From NCBI RefSeq assembly GCF_039555335.1, contig NC_092631.1, positions 2,356,001-2,420,000 on the forward strand: DNA of 64,000 nucleotides, in the 5' to 3' direction. Below the pieces are notes generated by a model. That model had not been told where the DNA came from and did not search any database. It saw only the letters and a program-made list of their open reading frames with translations. Positions 48,160 to 60,416 of this stretch are shown one piece after another. Position numbers and translations under genes: made by a program. Each line of letters opens with the position of its first letter. Positions within the stretch are counted from its first letter, which is position 1. The DNA is from Amphiura filiformis. Its lineage: Eukaryota; Echinodermata; Ophiuroidea; Amphilepidida; Amphiuridae.

Positions 48160-48864
48160 CTTTTCGATCAGTTCATAAGCTTTTTGGTCTCCTTTGTGAA
48201 ATTCTGAGAAGTGTGCCATAATCATCAGCAAACACGCTGCATCGAAGTCTGATATCTTGGTATATCGCTTGGTTGCCAAATGGGTTGAAGATGAAGTGTA
48301 AGAAGCTGATGTAACTGCTGCTGCTGTTGCTGATACTGATGTGCCTATTGTTGGAAGTGCTGCCGCTCCTGTTAATGACGACGAAGCCGAAGCTGACACT
48401 GATGCTGCTGACGATGATATCGCAGCTGCTGTCGACGACACCGCTTGTGTTGTCCCAGATGCTTGTTGTTGAATTTGCTGTGTTAATTGAGTTGATGCTG
48501 CTGGTACTTTTGGAAGTCGCAGAACAAATGCCTTGGCAACATCAACATGGCTTTTACCAAAACCAGATGAATGAACATTTTGCCATGTGATTTGCCTCTG
48601 CGCCTTATGAGGTAGAGGGTTTGTACTGGTAGTTGGTTGGTAATAGACGGTTTCTATTGCTTTCGCCCAGTCTACACAATTGTAACATGACGTCGGTAGT
48701 TTGGGTTTCTTTCCAGCAGGACATTGGGCAGTGCAAGGTGGTAAGCTCTGCTGCTGATTGGTGTGCCATGTCTTCAGTGCATACTCTACGCAGGGTACAG
48801 CTTCATAAATCACGTGATGCAAGGCTTTGTAGCATTGGTAGAAACTGTCATCTCCAGATGCCAT
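48160..48864 (-). CDS. HEPN-NACHT-LRR receptor, exon 1 (N-terminal HEPN half, Cys quartet)
   Basis: It begins MASGDDSFYQCYKALHHV and encodes residues 1-235, ending in phase 0 at donor GAAAAG|GTATGT. A predicted long helix is followed by Cys44, Cys48, Cys60 and Cys63 (C-x3-C-x11-C-x2-C), a conserved globular stretch, an Ala/Ser/Thr-rich linker (about 121-196) and SDFDAACLLMIMAHFSEFH. The start is supported by an acceptor-like CAG exactly 15 nt upstream (48879), the same spacing as in the sister gene at 63142. With exons 2-4 it forms a HEPN-coiled coil-NACHT-LRR protein of 1561 residues. The family resembles DZIP3-type HEPN domains fused to NACHT in invertebrate genomes; the match is from memory of motifs, not a search. 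Confidence 0.88.
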
Positions 48865-49200
48865 TATGGTGTTTATAATCTGCCAAAGGATTGAGAGAAA
48901 GGATATTTACATGTAAAATATACCTTTTTCCTTGTTAAAGTACGGGCTAAAACCCTTAATGTTACGGATTCCCTGTTAATCAACGGCTATGGAAAAACTT
49001 CATGGAAAATCTGCTGCCGGTTAAATAGCCTGTATTCAAATTTACGGTTATTAAGGCCGGTAGCATATTTTCCAGGAAATTGGCGAAAATGGTCGCTTCT
49101 TACAAAGGATTTAATCTACACTACGGGATCTAAATTTTGAATAGGTCTATTTACCAATCGACGATAAAATTTAGCAAAATGTTGTCTCATAAAAAGAGAA
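48865..49200. other. 5' region of the NLR gene
   Basis: A likely untranslated exon boundary (acceptor at 48880-48881) lies here; the upstream promoter exon was not identified. Confidence 0.4.
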
Positions 49201-49826
49201 CATGATGCAGTCATGTCTACAATAGAATTCATCTCGACCTTTGCAGGACTTAACCCCATTAAAAGCTATTAAACCAAGATAACACTCATTGAAACAGCTC
49301 AACTGATTAAATCGGATCTTATCTGGTTGTGCACAAGTGTCTGTTTTCATGTGCGATATCTCAATAAAGCTGGTATTATAGCTTCAGTTGGGTAACCGAT
49401 TATAAAGGAAACGAAAGGAAACAATGGTATGTGTAGCTTTGTTCACGAAATGAGACAATTGCCTGCTTTTTGTAAACCAGCATTCTTGAAAATGAGCAAC
49501 ATAATGATTGTTGACTTAACACGGTTTGGAAATAATTTCTTCATATTTTTGGTGTTATCTGTCGTTTACATATCCTTCCTAAAACACCAAAGTACGAATA
49601 TTTCCAAACATCTAAATTAGCTAAAAATTTAGGACATGTTACAAAACTATATTTTCTAGAACTTTAGAAGAGTACTTTTAATATTGGCCGGTTATTTTTC
49701 ACAAAGCGACATTAACTAGTCATATCCCCATACTTTTAACGTAGGGCTATTTGTAGAGGTCACGCGTCAATGGGAAAGAGCACTGTGTATTGTGTATAGG
49801 AAAACGGACAGTAACTGCAGTATGAG
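49201..49826. repeat. Dispersed repeat, second copy
   Basis: Same family and orientation as 10652-11604, from CATGATGCAGTCATGTCTAC to CGGACAGTAACTGCAGTATGA, but with a single copy of the 165-bp unit. Confidence 0.8.
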
Positions 49827-51442
49827 ACGTAATAAGCGTAATCATTTGTGACTACAAATTGCCCCATGCCTGCCCTTATACCGTCCTGCCGGACACAATA
49901 TCAAATCCCCATACCATTTTGGTCTATTATAAAGTCACAAGTACATGTTGTTTTTCTAGAATTGTAAGAAAACAAAAAATGATTAAAATCACCAGATTTC
50001 ATGGTTCTTCTTTCAACTTTGCTTGAATTTATGTATTTTGTTGATTTTATCAGTATATAATAATTATGTTAGTTCTATTTTGATTTTGTTCGCCTCATAA
50101 TCATACATTATAGGTCTGAATGGCCAAATGGCTTCAGGGCTTCATTTTGTAAGTACCAATGAATATTAATGATTATTGTGTCCCCACTTTCAAAAACGGA
50201 CTTCCACCCTTGCTACTTGATAATTATGTATACATATTGTCAAGTATTAAAATGATATTTCTTACCTGATTTCATTTGTCGGTTACATTGTATCTTGAGT
50301 TCATATCCTCCTTTCCGGTCGCAAGCTCATTTCTGGTCATTTTTTTAAAACTTTATTTTCGTATTCTTTTATTTTAGCATGTTAATTTGAAGCGAAAATA
50401 CAATAAAAGTCATACATGATTCACGACATCCATAATCTAAATACTATACGTAATTCTTGTTGTGTATAATAATGAACTTACACGTCATCCAGCGGCAAAG
50501 GTCAAATTTGCTTTGTGTAGTCTACCTTGAACGTGAACATATTGTGATCAATAATATTTATTGTCCCTGTTCAGTCACTTGTGATTATAATAGGAAACAC
50601 CTGCATTTCAAGTTGATATACAGGCTGTATCAAAATGATTGTCCTACAACTGTTTTCAATTTTTTTTCTGCCATTGCAGTGTAACATGGAATTTACACTT
50701 GTTAATTTAGGTGTATTTTGTTTTGGGTCCAATGACTACCATTGAAAGTTTGCTAAAGCTTTAGATTAGGGGTTTGTTGCGTCTCATATTTGAAAGAAAC
50801 GATATTGAATTGCAATATTTCGAAATCCCAAACCAAAAAAATGTGCTATGATGTACAAAACTGGGCTACGAGTAATCGAGTATACATGTTACCAAGTTGC
50901 TTCATTCACTTTCTTCTGACGACCTTCAAGATGTGGTTATTTGCAGATAAAGAGATGAGGTTGTTTATTCTACTGAAAAAAAACTAATTATATGAAATGT
51001 GCTAAATATGTTTTTTGTTCATGGGTGAAATTGGCTGTAATCAACGAAATCTGGCGAATGACACATCTTCTGTCCAGACTGACATCCAACACTAATATTT
51101 TGATGAAAATATGATATTTTCTTTAAATTAACACTTGTCCAATTGTTTTCCGTATCAACAAATTAGCAATGAAAAGTTCCCTAAATATATATAGTCCTTG
51201 GTATCTGAGTTTATACCCACTGTGGTTTCGTGCTATAAGCTTCGTCCTGCGATATTATACAACTGCATGCATGCATGTATGCACTCAATGCTATAGGATT
51301 CACTGATTAATGGGTTAAATTGCCCCCCCCCCCCGGTGAAAAGAGGTCAATACCTTAGACTCCGTTGTGCGATTAAAGCATACGTAGTATGACATAGAAT
51401 TACTCATGAATTTTGAAATTCGGATTTTGTAAAGCACAATAA
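49827..51442. other. Intergenic stretch
   Basis: 50235-50345 matches 9565-9700. A C-run lies at 51325-51334. No gene seen; short frames look random. Confidence 0.45.
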
Positions 51443-51479
51443 TCTTGTATGTACATGTATATAAATTCCGAATTATTCA

Positions 51480-52640
51480 GTGGCTTAGGGTGTGTCAGTG
51501 GTTACTATGTTGGAAAGACGGAAAGCCGATTGTATGTAGAAACGCACAAACTTAAGTCCACAAAATGCCCAGATGCCTTTATTATGGTCGCAACTTGGTT
51601 TAATTGGTTTCTGCAAGGTATCCGAAAAATGGTGGTGGGACATGTGGCAGCTGATGTGGGAGAATGATTCATGGATATACCATATGGAAATAACCATCCT
51701 TATGGCCTTGGTAAATGGTACGTCATGAACAGCTTTATTTCAATTAAGTAATCAATAACTCTTAATCTTAACTCTTAATATGTTTGATCAACAAACAAGG
51801 TTCTTTCCGTTCAACTGACGTGAAGGTAGATGGAAAGCACGTTTATTTCACTTTTCAGTTTAATGCAAAACAATCCACACGTACACTCCCCCACACACCC
51901 TACAGTCACAGGGAATGCTTTCCATCGCATTGGCTATTACGTAAATGTAATGTGAAATTGACAGGGTATTAGATGAATCTGCAACTTAGAGTTTTCCAAA
52001 TGCTTCGTTGTTTCAATACTTTTGTTTAGTGAGTGTATTATATAATAGTAAAACAATTATTTTCATGCTCTCAAATGGTTCATGTTCTGATGTAAAACTA
52101 TACACTTTTTTCTCATCTTTTATACCAGAGTGATCAGCGTCGACATTTGCAAAACATCATCGCAATCGCCGCTTCTCTAAAGGACTTATCTCGGCTTATG
52201 TATACAGCAATACGTATTACTTATTAAATACTAACTTTCGGTGATGAATTAATTCAAAGCAGTAATTATTGACAGCAATGGATGTTCTAAAAATGTATTT
52301 GTGCATTTAAATATTTCAATTGTCGTCTGCAATCGTATAAATGCAAAAGCGACGCATTTCAAAAGCGGTGCATCTCAAAATTCGGTGATTGCCCATCGCT
52401 TCCAAAAGCGGTACATCTCAATCGCTCGTGCGATCGAGTATTAATTCAACTTAAGAAAGTATAATTAGTATCGGCACATTATGTTCACACAAAATAAAAG
52501 TATTGCAACATATATGAATAAAGAAGCAACGGCGAACTGTAAATTAAACCATTTGGCGACCAAAGGCATCTGGACATTTTGTTGACTAAAGTTTTCCGTC
52601 TTTCCACCATAGTAAGCACTGGAATACGCGCATGATATCA
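51480..52640. repeat. Inverted pair of a TGGAAAGACGGAAA repeat
   Basis: The block at about 51495-51610 (CAGTGGTTACTATGTTGGAAAG, AAAATGCCCAGATGCC, TGGTTTAATT) is present inverted at about 52530-52625. Beyond the right copy, GCAATACTTTTATTTTGTGTG matches the CAATACTTTTGTTT flank that follows the GPCR copies, so these are parts of one dispersed element. The short frames within (51449-51697; 52465-52653) show the same peptide pattern YYxGKTE only because of this. Confidence 0.6.
51947..52213 (-). pseudogene. 3' relic of the tandem GPCR gene
   Basis: 52141-52213 matches the last 24 or so codons and stop region of the GPCR at 53643-54599, and 51947-52140 matches the 3' flank of the copy at 52915. 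The homology stops abruptly at 52213. It is the third, most decayed member of the tandem array. Confidence 0.75.
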
Positions 52641-52914
52641 ACACAGTGGACACCTTCTATCCCATTGATTAGCATAATCTTACTTGTTTCATGCAAAGAA
52701 TATTGCCATCTAGTAGCTAATGACTATGTAATGTGAAATTGAGAGAATATTGGATGAATCTTTAACTTACAGTTTGCCAAATTCTTCGATGTTGCAATAC
52801 TTTTGTTTGGTGTGTGTAATAGTAATTTAAACAACTATTTTCGTACCCTCAAAATATCTTCTGATGTAAAACTGTGCATACATCTTTTATACCAGAATGA
52901 TCAACGCTGAGATG

Positions 52915-53535
52915 TTAGCGTCGACATTTGCAAAACATCATCGCAATCGCCGCTTCTCTAAAGGACCTATCTCGGCTTATGTATACAGCAATACTTAGCC
53001 AAAGACTGCACAAGCTGTTCAGAGAAGCTATCATCCGCAGATAAGGATGGAAATTATCATTGTTTATCATAACATATATTTGAATAACACAAAAAGGCAA
53101 CCAGGTAATAACAAAAGTAAAAGTCACCATCAAAAATGTGCACACAGCTTTTTGATTGCTTTTCTGTCCGATTGTACAAGTCGACATATTCGATGAGGAT
53201 AAACGTCGTCGCACTATGGTAAAAATTCTGGCGTAAATAACAATTATTGTTATGGATGGTATAAGAAGAAGAAACGCCATAAGTACTGAAACTATACCAA
53301 TTTGTTCAATGTCATTTGAAAATTCAGAGACACACATTTTCCACTCACCGTAATAGTGAGTCACATCAACTAATCTTAAACTATATATGAGTACAATCCC
53401 AAAAACAAACGCCCATTTTATTACCATTAAAATCCTAGCTCTTCTCGCCGTCCATATTGATGCATAACGTAGAGGCATTTCAATGGCAGTATATCGTTCA
53501 ATATTTATTAAGAACAACGCGATATTATAGAAGCA
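52915..53535 (-). pseudogene. 5'-truncated GPCR, TM3 to C-terminus
   Basis: An open frame almost identical to residues 118-318 of the intact receptor at 53643-54599, with few substitutions (for example AFVF for ALVF, THYYG for TYYYG). TM1, TM2 and the extracellular Cys before TM3 are missing. The homology breaks at about 53535, where it joins 3'-flanking DNA (TTCGATGTTGCAA) of the sort found after the other copies. This is the product of a recent tandem duplication with deletion. The frame runs on to an ATG at 53562 in junk sequence. A protein of this shape would not be a working seven-helix receptor. Confidence 0.85.
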
Positions 53536-53642
53536 GAAATGTTTCGATGTTGCAAAAAACAACTATTTTCGTGCCCTCAAAATATCTTCTGATGTAAAAC
53601 AGTACATACATCTTTTATACCAGAATGATCAACGCTGAGATG

Positions 53643-54599
53643 TTAGCGTCGACATTTGCAAAACATCATCGCAATCGCCGCTTCTCTAAAGGACCTATCT
53701 CGGCTTATGTATACAGCAATACTTAGCCAAAGACTGCACAAGCTGTTCAGAGAAGCTATCATCCGCAGATAAGGATGAAAATTATCATTGTTTATCATAA
53801 CATATATTTGAATAACACAAAAAGGCAACCAGGTAATAACAAAAGTTAAAGTCACCATCAAAAATGTGCAAACGGCTTTTTGATTGCTTTTCTGTCCGAT
53901 TGTACAAGTCGACATATTCGATGAGGATAAACGTCGTCGCACTATGGTATAAATTCTGGCGTAAATAACAATTATTGTTATGGATGGTATAAGAAGAAGA
54001 AACGCCATAAGTACTGAGATTATACCAATCTGTTCAATGTCATTTGAAAATTCAGAGAAACACATTTTCCACTCACCGTAATAGTAAGTCACATCAACTA
54101 ATCTTAAACTATATATGAGTACAATCCCAAAAACAAGCGCCCATTTTATTACCATTAAAATCCTAGCTCTTCTCGCCGTCCATATTGATGCATAACGTAG
54201 AGGCATTTCAATGGCAGTATATCGTTCAATGTTTATTAAGAACAACGATATTGTAGAAGCAGTAACTCCTGTAAAGTTTATTCCTGAAGTAATCTTACAA
54301 ATGTGTGTTGCTATGGCATGGTTCATCGAATCTCCCCATGTTAGTAAGACAAATTGTGGTATACCGAAACCAACACCTACGTATAGATTAGCCGACAGAA
54401 ATGAAAAGAAGAAAATCCGTGTTACAAGTTTCATTCGCGAGTTACGGTTCATCCTCGTCACAATAATGGCAAACCCATTTTCCAAGATGATAAAAAGAAC
54501 AATAATTCCGCTGCTGATATGATTAAACAATTCGAAGCTCCGATTACTTGTTGAATCTAATGTATCATTCACATGTGACGTAGAATTTCTCATTTTCAA
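53643..54599 (-). CDS. Rhodopsin-class GPCR, intact single-exon gene
   Basis: A seven-helix receptor of 318 residues in one exon; plasma membrane; ligand unknown. TM segments at about 29-48, 60-82, 104-124, 146-165, 190-216, 242-266 and 277-298. Cys101 and Cys180 give the TM3-ECL2 disulfide. The DRY motif is ERY (125-127), CWxP is TWLP (256-259), NPxxY is SIAVY (293-297), and the TM2 LAD motif reads SANL, so the sodium-site Asp is replaced by Asn. N-terminal NST, NDT and NRS sequons fit an extracellular tail. The C-terminus has a CKC pair that could be palmitoylated. It belongs to a tandem set with 52915-53535 and 51947-52213 and shares its cysteine and motif spacing with 60417-61379. Confidence 0.9.
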   Translation of the reverse strand: MKMRNSTSHVNDTLDSTSNRSFELFNHISSGIIVLFIILENGFAIIVTRMNRNSRMKLVTRIFFFSFLSANLYVGVGFGIPQFVLLTWGDSMNHAIATHICKITSGINFTGVTASTISLFLINIERYTAIEMPLRYASIWTARRARILMVIKWALVFGIVLIYSLRLVDVTYYYGEWKMCFSEFSNDIEQIGIISVLMAFLLLIPSITIIVIYARIYTIVRRRLSSSNMSTCTIGQKSNQKAVCTFLMVTLTFVITWLPFCVIQIYVMINNDNFHPYLRMIASLNSLCSLWLSIAVYISRDRSFREAAIAMMFCKCRR

Positions 54600-57500
54600 T
54601 TTCGTTATTCGCCAGCGAAGTAACGTAATCTTACTATGGTTACTATGTCAACGGGATCATGCTCTTAAGCAATGAACCACGATCGAAACAATCACCACAC
54701 AAAATGATGGCACTCGAAGGCATACCAAAACAGCGTGATCCGGTAACCAAGAGAATTACGTTACCACTTCGATGCTGAATTGTGTCTGTTATACGTCAAA
54801 GTGGAATGTGAGCAAATCTAAAGCTCCGGATCTAAAGCGGCAATCTGTTTCCTTTTTGCCTCAACATGTACACATCAACTTTGAACATTACGAGTTCACA
54901 TGTTTCTATTGTACCAGGATGGAACATATATGGATCTTATGTGTTAAGAACAGAAAAACAGGTCTTGACACAAGTTGACAATTTCAACGTAACAACTTTG
55001 TTGTTTCGTAATACAGATGCATATCGACTACGGTTTACTGACTACCCTGGCTTTATATTTAAAGAAAGCGTTTTAGTATTCGAAGAAACAGTGTCTTTGA
55101 AATCGAAAAAAGTCAACCATTACAATATAGAAATAGACCTAGTCTCCTGCGTAAAATCTAAAAATATCCTAGTAGCTGACAGACTTCAACTTGACTTGAA
55201 TTTACTCCACGTTATGTCATTTTAATATGGCGCGATAAAGAAAGTATGCTAAAGTTTATCTCAATATATCTGCTGTCAAATTAGTCTCAATTGCTTCCAT
55301 ATTTCAAAACATTTGAGAAATCTGTCATTTAGGGATAAAATTGTGACCGTGTTTCTCATTAACATGAAAACATCCTTATAGAAATATCTTATTAAGGCAG
55401 GTCGGAGGGAAGCATGACCTTGTGGTGTTTGCACTCAAATATTGAGACAAATAAAGCTGATGCCCAAGAGGAATGGTATGCGTTCTATATTGAGATCTAA
55501 AGGCTATATTAAGGGTATAATATCCGGTCCATATGCATGATTGAGGGAAAATGAACAAAAAGTTCGTTTGATATATTATTGGTCTATAACTCAAGAACCG
55601 CAAGATATAATACAGTAATACACTCGAGTTTTTGTTTGGTTAAATGGCTAAAACTGGAAAAATATGGCTCTTACCATCCCACCCGCCTTAAGTTGTTTGT
55701 TCAGAATCGGGATTAAACAGGTAAAATACACAACTGACGATTTGGTGTTATCCCATAATTCATTTCAACAGGAGTCGCTTCAATCATTTTTTGTTGTACA
55801 ATAACATTTATTAAATTAATGGCATATTTAAGCAACATGCACTGAATTGTGGGACATGATCCACGATGCAACTAAACGGTTAAGTGAAGAAATTGGCAAC
55901 ACGTGTTACACAAATGGAAACGTTAAATTGAGTGTGATAACAATTGATTGCGCGCACAAAGTAGGGACGTTTTAGAGCAGTTAATAAAGGTATTAGTGAC
56001 GCTTTACCGGGCCATGAAAGTCAATACTTAATTACAAAAAGTTGACTGCATAAAGCAGAACTGTGTTAAGTAAACATCTGATTTATGTACCATATAAAAG
56101 CATATGTTGCATACTAGAGAGGTTGTGATTTCCACACGCCGTGATCGCACGCACGTCTGTCTATTCAAATCACTCTCCTGCGACTGAGCGAAGTCGATTA
56201 TATATTCATTGACGATTTGGGCAACGGATATTGAACATACGAAGGAAAGTCTAACTTTTAATATGATCCATTTTGTTTATACGACTGAAATCATTATGAT
56301 AAAGCAACAGTGAGGTTTGAAAAAATGACTTCATACATAAGTGCGGTTCATACGTAAAGATTGTCCATTGAAATGCGTGTGAGTTCGGCGATAGCGATTT
56401 GCATAAACGCACGGAGTGAAATTGACAATTGAATACATGAATCCAAAACCAACCCAAGTCCATGGGAAGTGATTTTGAGAAAAAAAACCTGTGTATCATT
56501 TTAATTCCTTTAGTTAGATTTACCTGGTCAATATGGTAAGTTGTACGTGCAAATGGGTGAGTTAAACTGTATTAGGTATGACGATTAGCATTTCAGGGAC
56601 TTCGTGCGGTTCATTTTAAATTCTGGACTTGGGTGGTTTTTTTTAATCATATACAAAGACAATAATGTTGGAATGAGATTACCACTAGTAAGATAATACA
56701 AAATATAGCACACAGTTATGTATAATGTTGATAAGCATTCTGCCATGTAATAAAAACCACACACTTTCCTTGATTAAACCCATTTTTTTTCAAAAGTCAC
56801 TCTCCAGCAATGAATATGTTACAAGTGGACTTTTATACATACTGGATTTCAATCAATGTGTTACAAGACTCAAATCATGGACTTGGGTTGATTCTTTCAT
56901 ACATGCTATTTTTCACATGCTCAATAGACACAGAGGATGAATTTCAGTTGTTCTTTCATACATATGACAGGCCTATGTATAGCAACACTTTCCCATGTTT
57001 AACTCAATTTGGCCAAAGTATGGACTTGGGTGGCTTTTGTATTCATATATTCAATTATTTACGGTGGTCACACGCGGTTCATGCAATAGGACTAATTTTC
57101 CCACGAAAAGGTATCATTCTGAAAGTAAACTCATGACATATGCATCTAGTAGAAAAATAGAAAAATTAGGGGAATCACTGAAAAAAAATCAAGCGGTATA
57201 TTAGTCAGGTTTCAGCCTGAAATACGTGTTAATAAAGAGACCGCTATGCTAGGAAACCGATTATAGGCGCCCTCATGTGACTAAATTTTGACCACATAGC
57301 AGTATGCAAATCATTGGTTGAGTATGTACGGCATCATGGGACACATAAGTACGTTATAAACGCACATACGAATGCACCTTACCGAGTACTTCGGATGGAA
57401 CATCGTAATCTCTCTTCTGTTATGATATCTACTCGCTGAATAGTTACAATTGTTCATTACCTAAAGCCAACGCACTGAATGGTCTATTGTTCTATTGTGT

Positions 57501-60416
57501 CCGATTTGAGCGCTGACATATTGGAAAATGTTGCCAATCAATATTCATGAGAGTGTACATTCAACGTCCAATTTTCGAAATTGGGTGACTTGTGCTTGGC
57601 AGGTGTAAAATACATCTGACTGGGCGTTTTAAATACGTAACGCATAAAGGCACTGGCATCATCGAATGGCTGCCTATAGTGCTATTAGTGTTAGGCCTGT
57701 GTGTGTGTGGGGGGGGGGGGGCTGTGTTTAGTTTCTATAATAATTATTATAAGGCCTACATTTATTTGTCATTCATTTCTTTTCCTTTCCCTGTTAAAGT
57801 ATCACTCCCTCTTCTTATCTCCCTTCCCTTCTCCATCCCCTCTTACGTTTTGCCCCCTCTCATTCCTATCATTTTCCTTACCTTTCTATTTATTTACGTC
57901 TATTTATTTATTTCTCTTTATTTCTTCCTTTTTCTCTCTTCCTCCAGTCCCTCTCATTCTTCATATCCCTCCTCCAACCTCATCCCTCCCAAGACCTCTC
58001 ACAGAAGAGCTGCCCCCCTTCAGTACGCCACTGATTATGACATTCTCCTTCTTAAAATAAAATAAAATAAAATCTCAATTTGTAAAACAACTTTTATATA
58101 AGCCTATACCGGTATACTTTATACCGGTATACTTATTATATGTTACATGCATACGTAGCTCCCGGGACGTAGCTATTTAATACCATTATTGTACTATGGC
58201 AGCCTTGATGTGTAATCATTCAGCAGGCGCATTCAATTTATTTAAATGAAGCACCTAATGTCAGTGGGGTGACAACGAACTATGCATTAGCGGCTAATGT
58301 GTGCCTTTTGTGCTTACGGCTACTCAATCACACCCTTGGGTTTATGTATAACAATAGGTACTTTTCGTTCCATTAAGCGCTTTCACGCGACTTGCATTTG
58401 ATCACTTATTGACAGTAGCCTGCTAGGTAAAGCGTTAATACACTGTCGGGTCAGCTTACCGATTTAATGGCGGAAGCCCTTTGTCCCAAACAAAAGGTAC
58501 CTTTCGATGAATAGCTTGTCAGATTTCAAATCGGCACAAGGTTTCAACGTGTTACGTAATCTATTTCTTCTCCTTTCTATATAAGCTCCTTGCCTAAAGC
58601 AGTATAGAGTGTATGCAATAAACCAACCGGAACGGTATAACAATTGAGATGGCAGCCATGCTGGAGGACAGTTCTAAGATAACTTAAGATGACAGAGGGA
58701 CAGGTCTCTAGATCGATTCCACAACCATTCATACCTATCACACGTTTTATTGTATTATCATGCGAATTTTCCCGTGGTACCTTATGGAGGACAAAAATTT
58801 AAACAAAAATCAGGATGACTCTGTTATGGGTGACGACGTATTGCATACCCTCTATTGTGATGTGCCCGAATAATTAGATTTGATCATTTAGCTTTGTGTC
58901 CAATTTAAAGCTATTTCATGAGAGATGGGAATCCCCTTAAAGTAACCAAGTCTGGGGAATCCCCATTGATGAGAATATAATATTCAGTCATGTCTATTTA
59001 TAGATTTTAGAAATCCCCAGATTTTTCAGAGTGTTCATCGTAAAATACAATTTGCATAATAATATGGGCAATCCCTGTGGATATGTATGTGGCTATAAAA
59101 AGGTGAATGTGACAGAGTGAGCTATCAATATAATGAGGTGTTTGTTAGTATATAAACAAATGAAAACATAATTTCGTGGCAGATTTTGTTTGAATATGAC
59201 GTGTACTGGTTTTGATCTTCGTCGTTTGCTGATAATTGATTCAATAACCGTCATGTGTTCTGCACACCAAATATGAAGTTTCTACTCCATTTAGTTTTAA
59301 AGAAATAGCCAGTTAGAATGTGACATTTTGAGGTAAAAATGACAAAAATCCTTTAATATCGTGACTGTTGCCACGGAAACGAAATAAAAGATTCTCCAGA
59401 CCCAACTGAACATTTTGGTATTAAAATAGAGCACTTTTGGCTGCATTGGGCACCAAGCGTACTCGACGTCTTCTTGACTTTTTATAGAAATCTGCCCTAT
59501 TTTGGATTATTATCTGGAATCCTCTTTTGAAAATAGATCTGTTAAAATTAGAGAAAGTCCAAATTCTTGCTTTAAAAATGGCCAGCAAAACTGGTCTGCA
59601 CCCACTTGATTTCCAATCAATAAAAAAATGTCAGTGTTTTTGTAATGTAATCCAGTGACACCATGACACAGCAAGATTTTCACCCAAATGGAAGGAAGCC
59701 TTGTTTTACGCAAAATTAATAGCTGCCAACTCTAACTTCGGATGTAGAAGATGTAGTATTTTATTTGGTAATAATAAAGATGTTCTTTATGCCCTACTAT
59801 TGTGTGACATGCTGTTAATCGTTCGATCTTCTTTTTGCTACTGAAAGTTCAATTTCAAACAACCCATAATCACTATTTACTGTATTGTTAATTTACGTCT
59901 AATTATTAATAAGGTATTAGTGATCGATGAAACGTGGTGAGCGTGTGGCTTGTTAATGATAACTGAACGAATAGGCTATATAGGTAATAATTTTCACGAA
60001 CACCAAATTTACCAACATTTAAAATCTAAATGACGATTTTAACATTTAAAATCAATACATTTTTCTAAAGAGGAAAGGGGAAAAGGCAGTAAGTACGATG
60101 ACAATTATGGCTACAGTTAGCAACGGTGACATTTTGTAACCATATTTAGTTGTACTTTAATATTGCCTTTTTACCCTTCCTCCTCCCGATCCCGTCAATG
60201 GCGTTGGCATGAAACAGCAGTTTGTATAATGTAGCTTAATGTATTTACGGAGAAGGTCCAGTTTTACCACATTCCTCCTGCCCCTTTTCTGTAACTGTGT
60301 TTTGTCTCCCTGCCGATTTAGGAAATCTGTGCAGTGTATGACATTAAAACTTGAGTTTCTCGAAATAAGGTCTAAACATCCTTGTACTACTAGACTTTTT
60401 ATATTTTAAACCAACG
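54600..60416. other. Intergenic stretch between GPCR genes
   Basis: 54615-54772 is a foldback (CGAAGTAACGTAAT, GGTTAC, GGGATCAxGCT mirrored) just 5' of the intact GPCR. The motif GGACTTGGGTxGxTTTT recurs at 56625, 56879 and 57020 and inverted near 56450. A pyrimidine-rich tract runs 57760-58000 after a G-run (57708-57720). TATACCGGTATA occurs twice at 58105-58133. Other short frames have no recognisable domain; no gene is called. Confidence 0.45.

Noticed and set aside
52915..53562. ATG at 53562 as a real start for a short GPCR
   Set aside because: The sequence before TM3 is 3'-flank DNA joined by a deletion; the frame starts in junk.
57592..58065. 157-codon hydrophobic plus-strand frame resembling a membrane protein
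   Set aside because: A pyrimidine-rich tract reads as Phe/Leu/Ser/Pro in two overlapping frames; compositional artefact.
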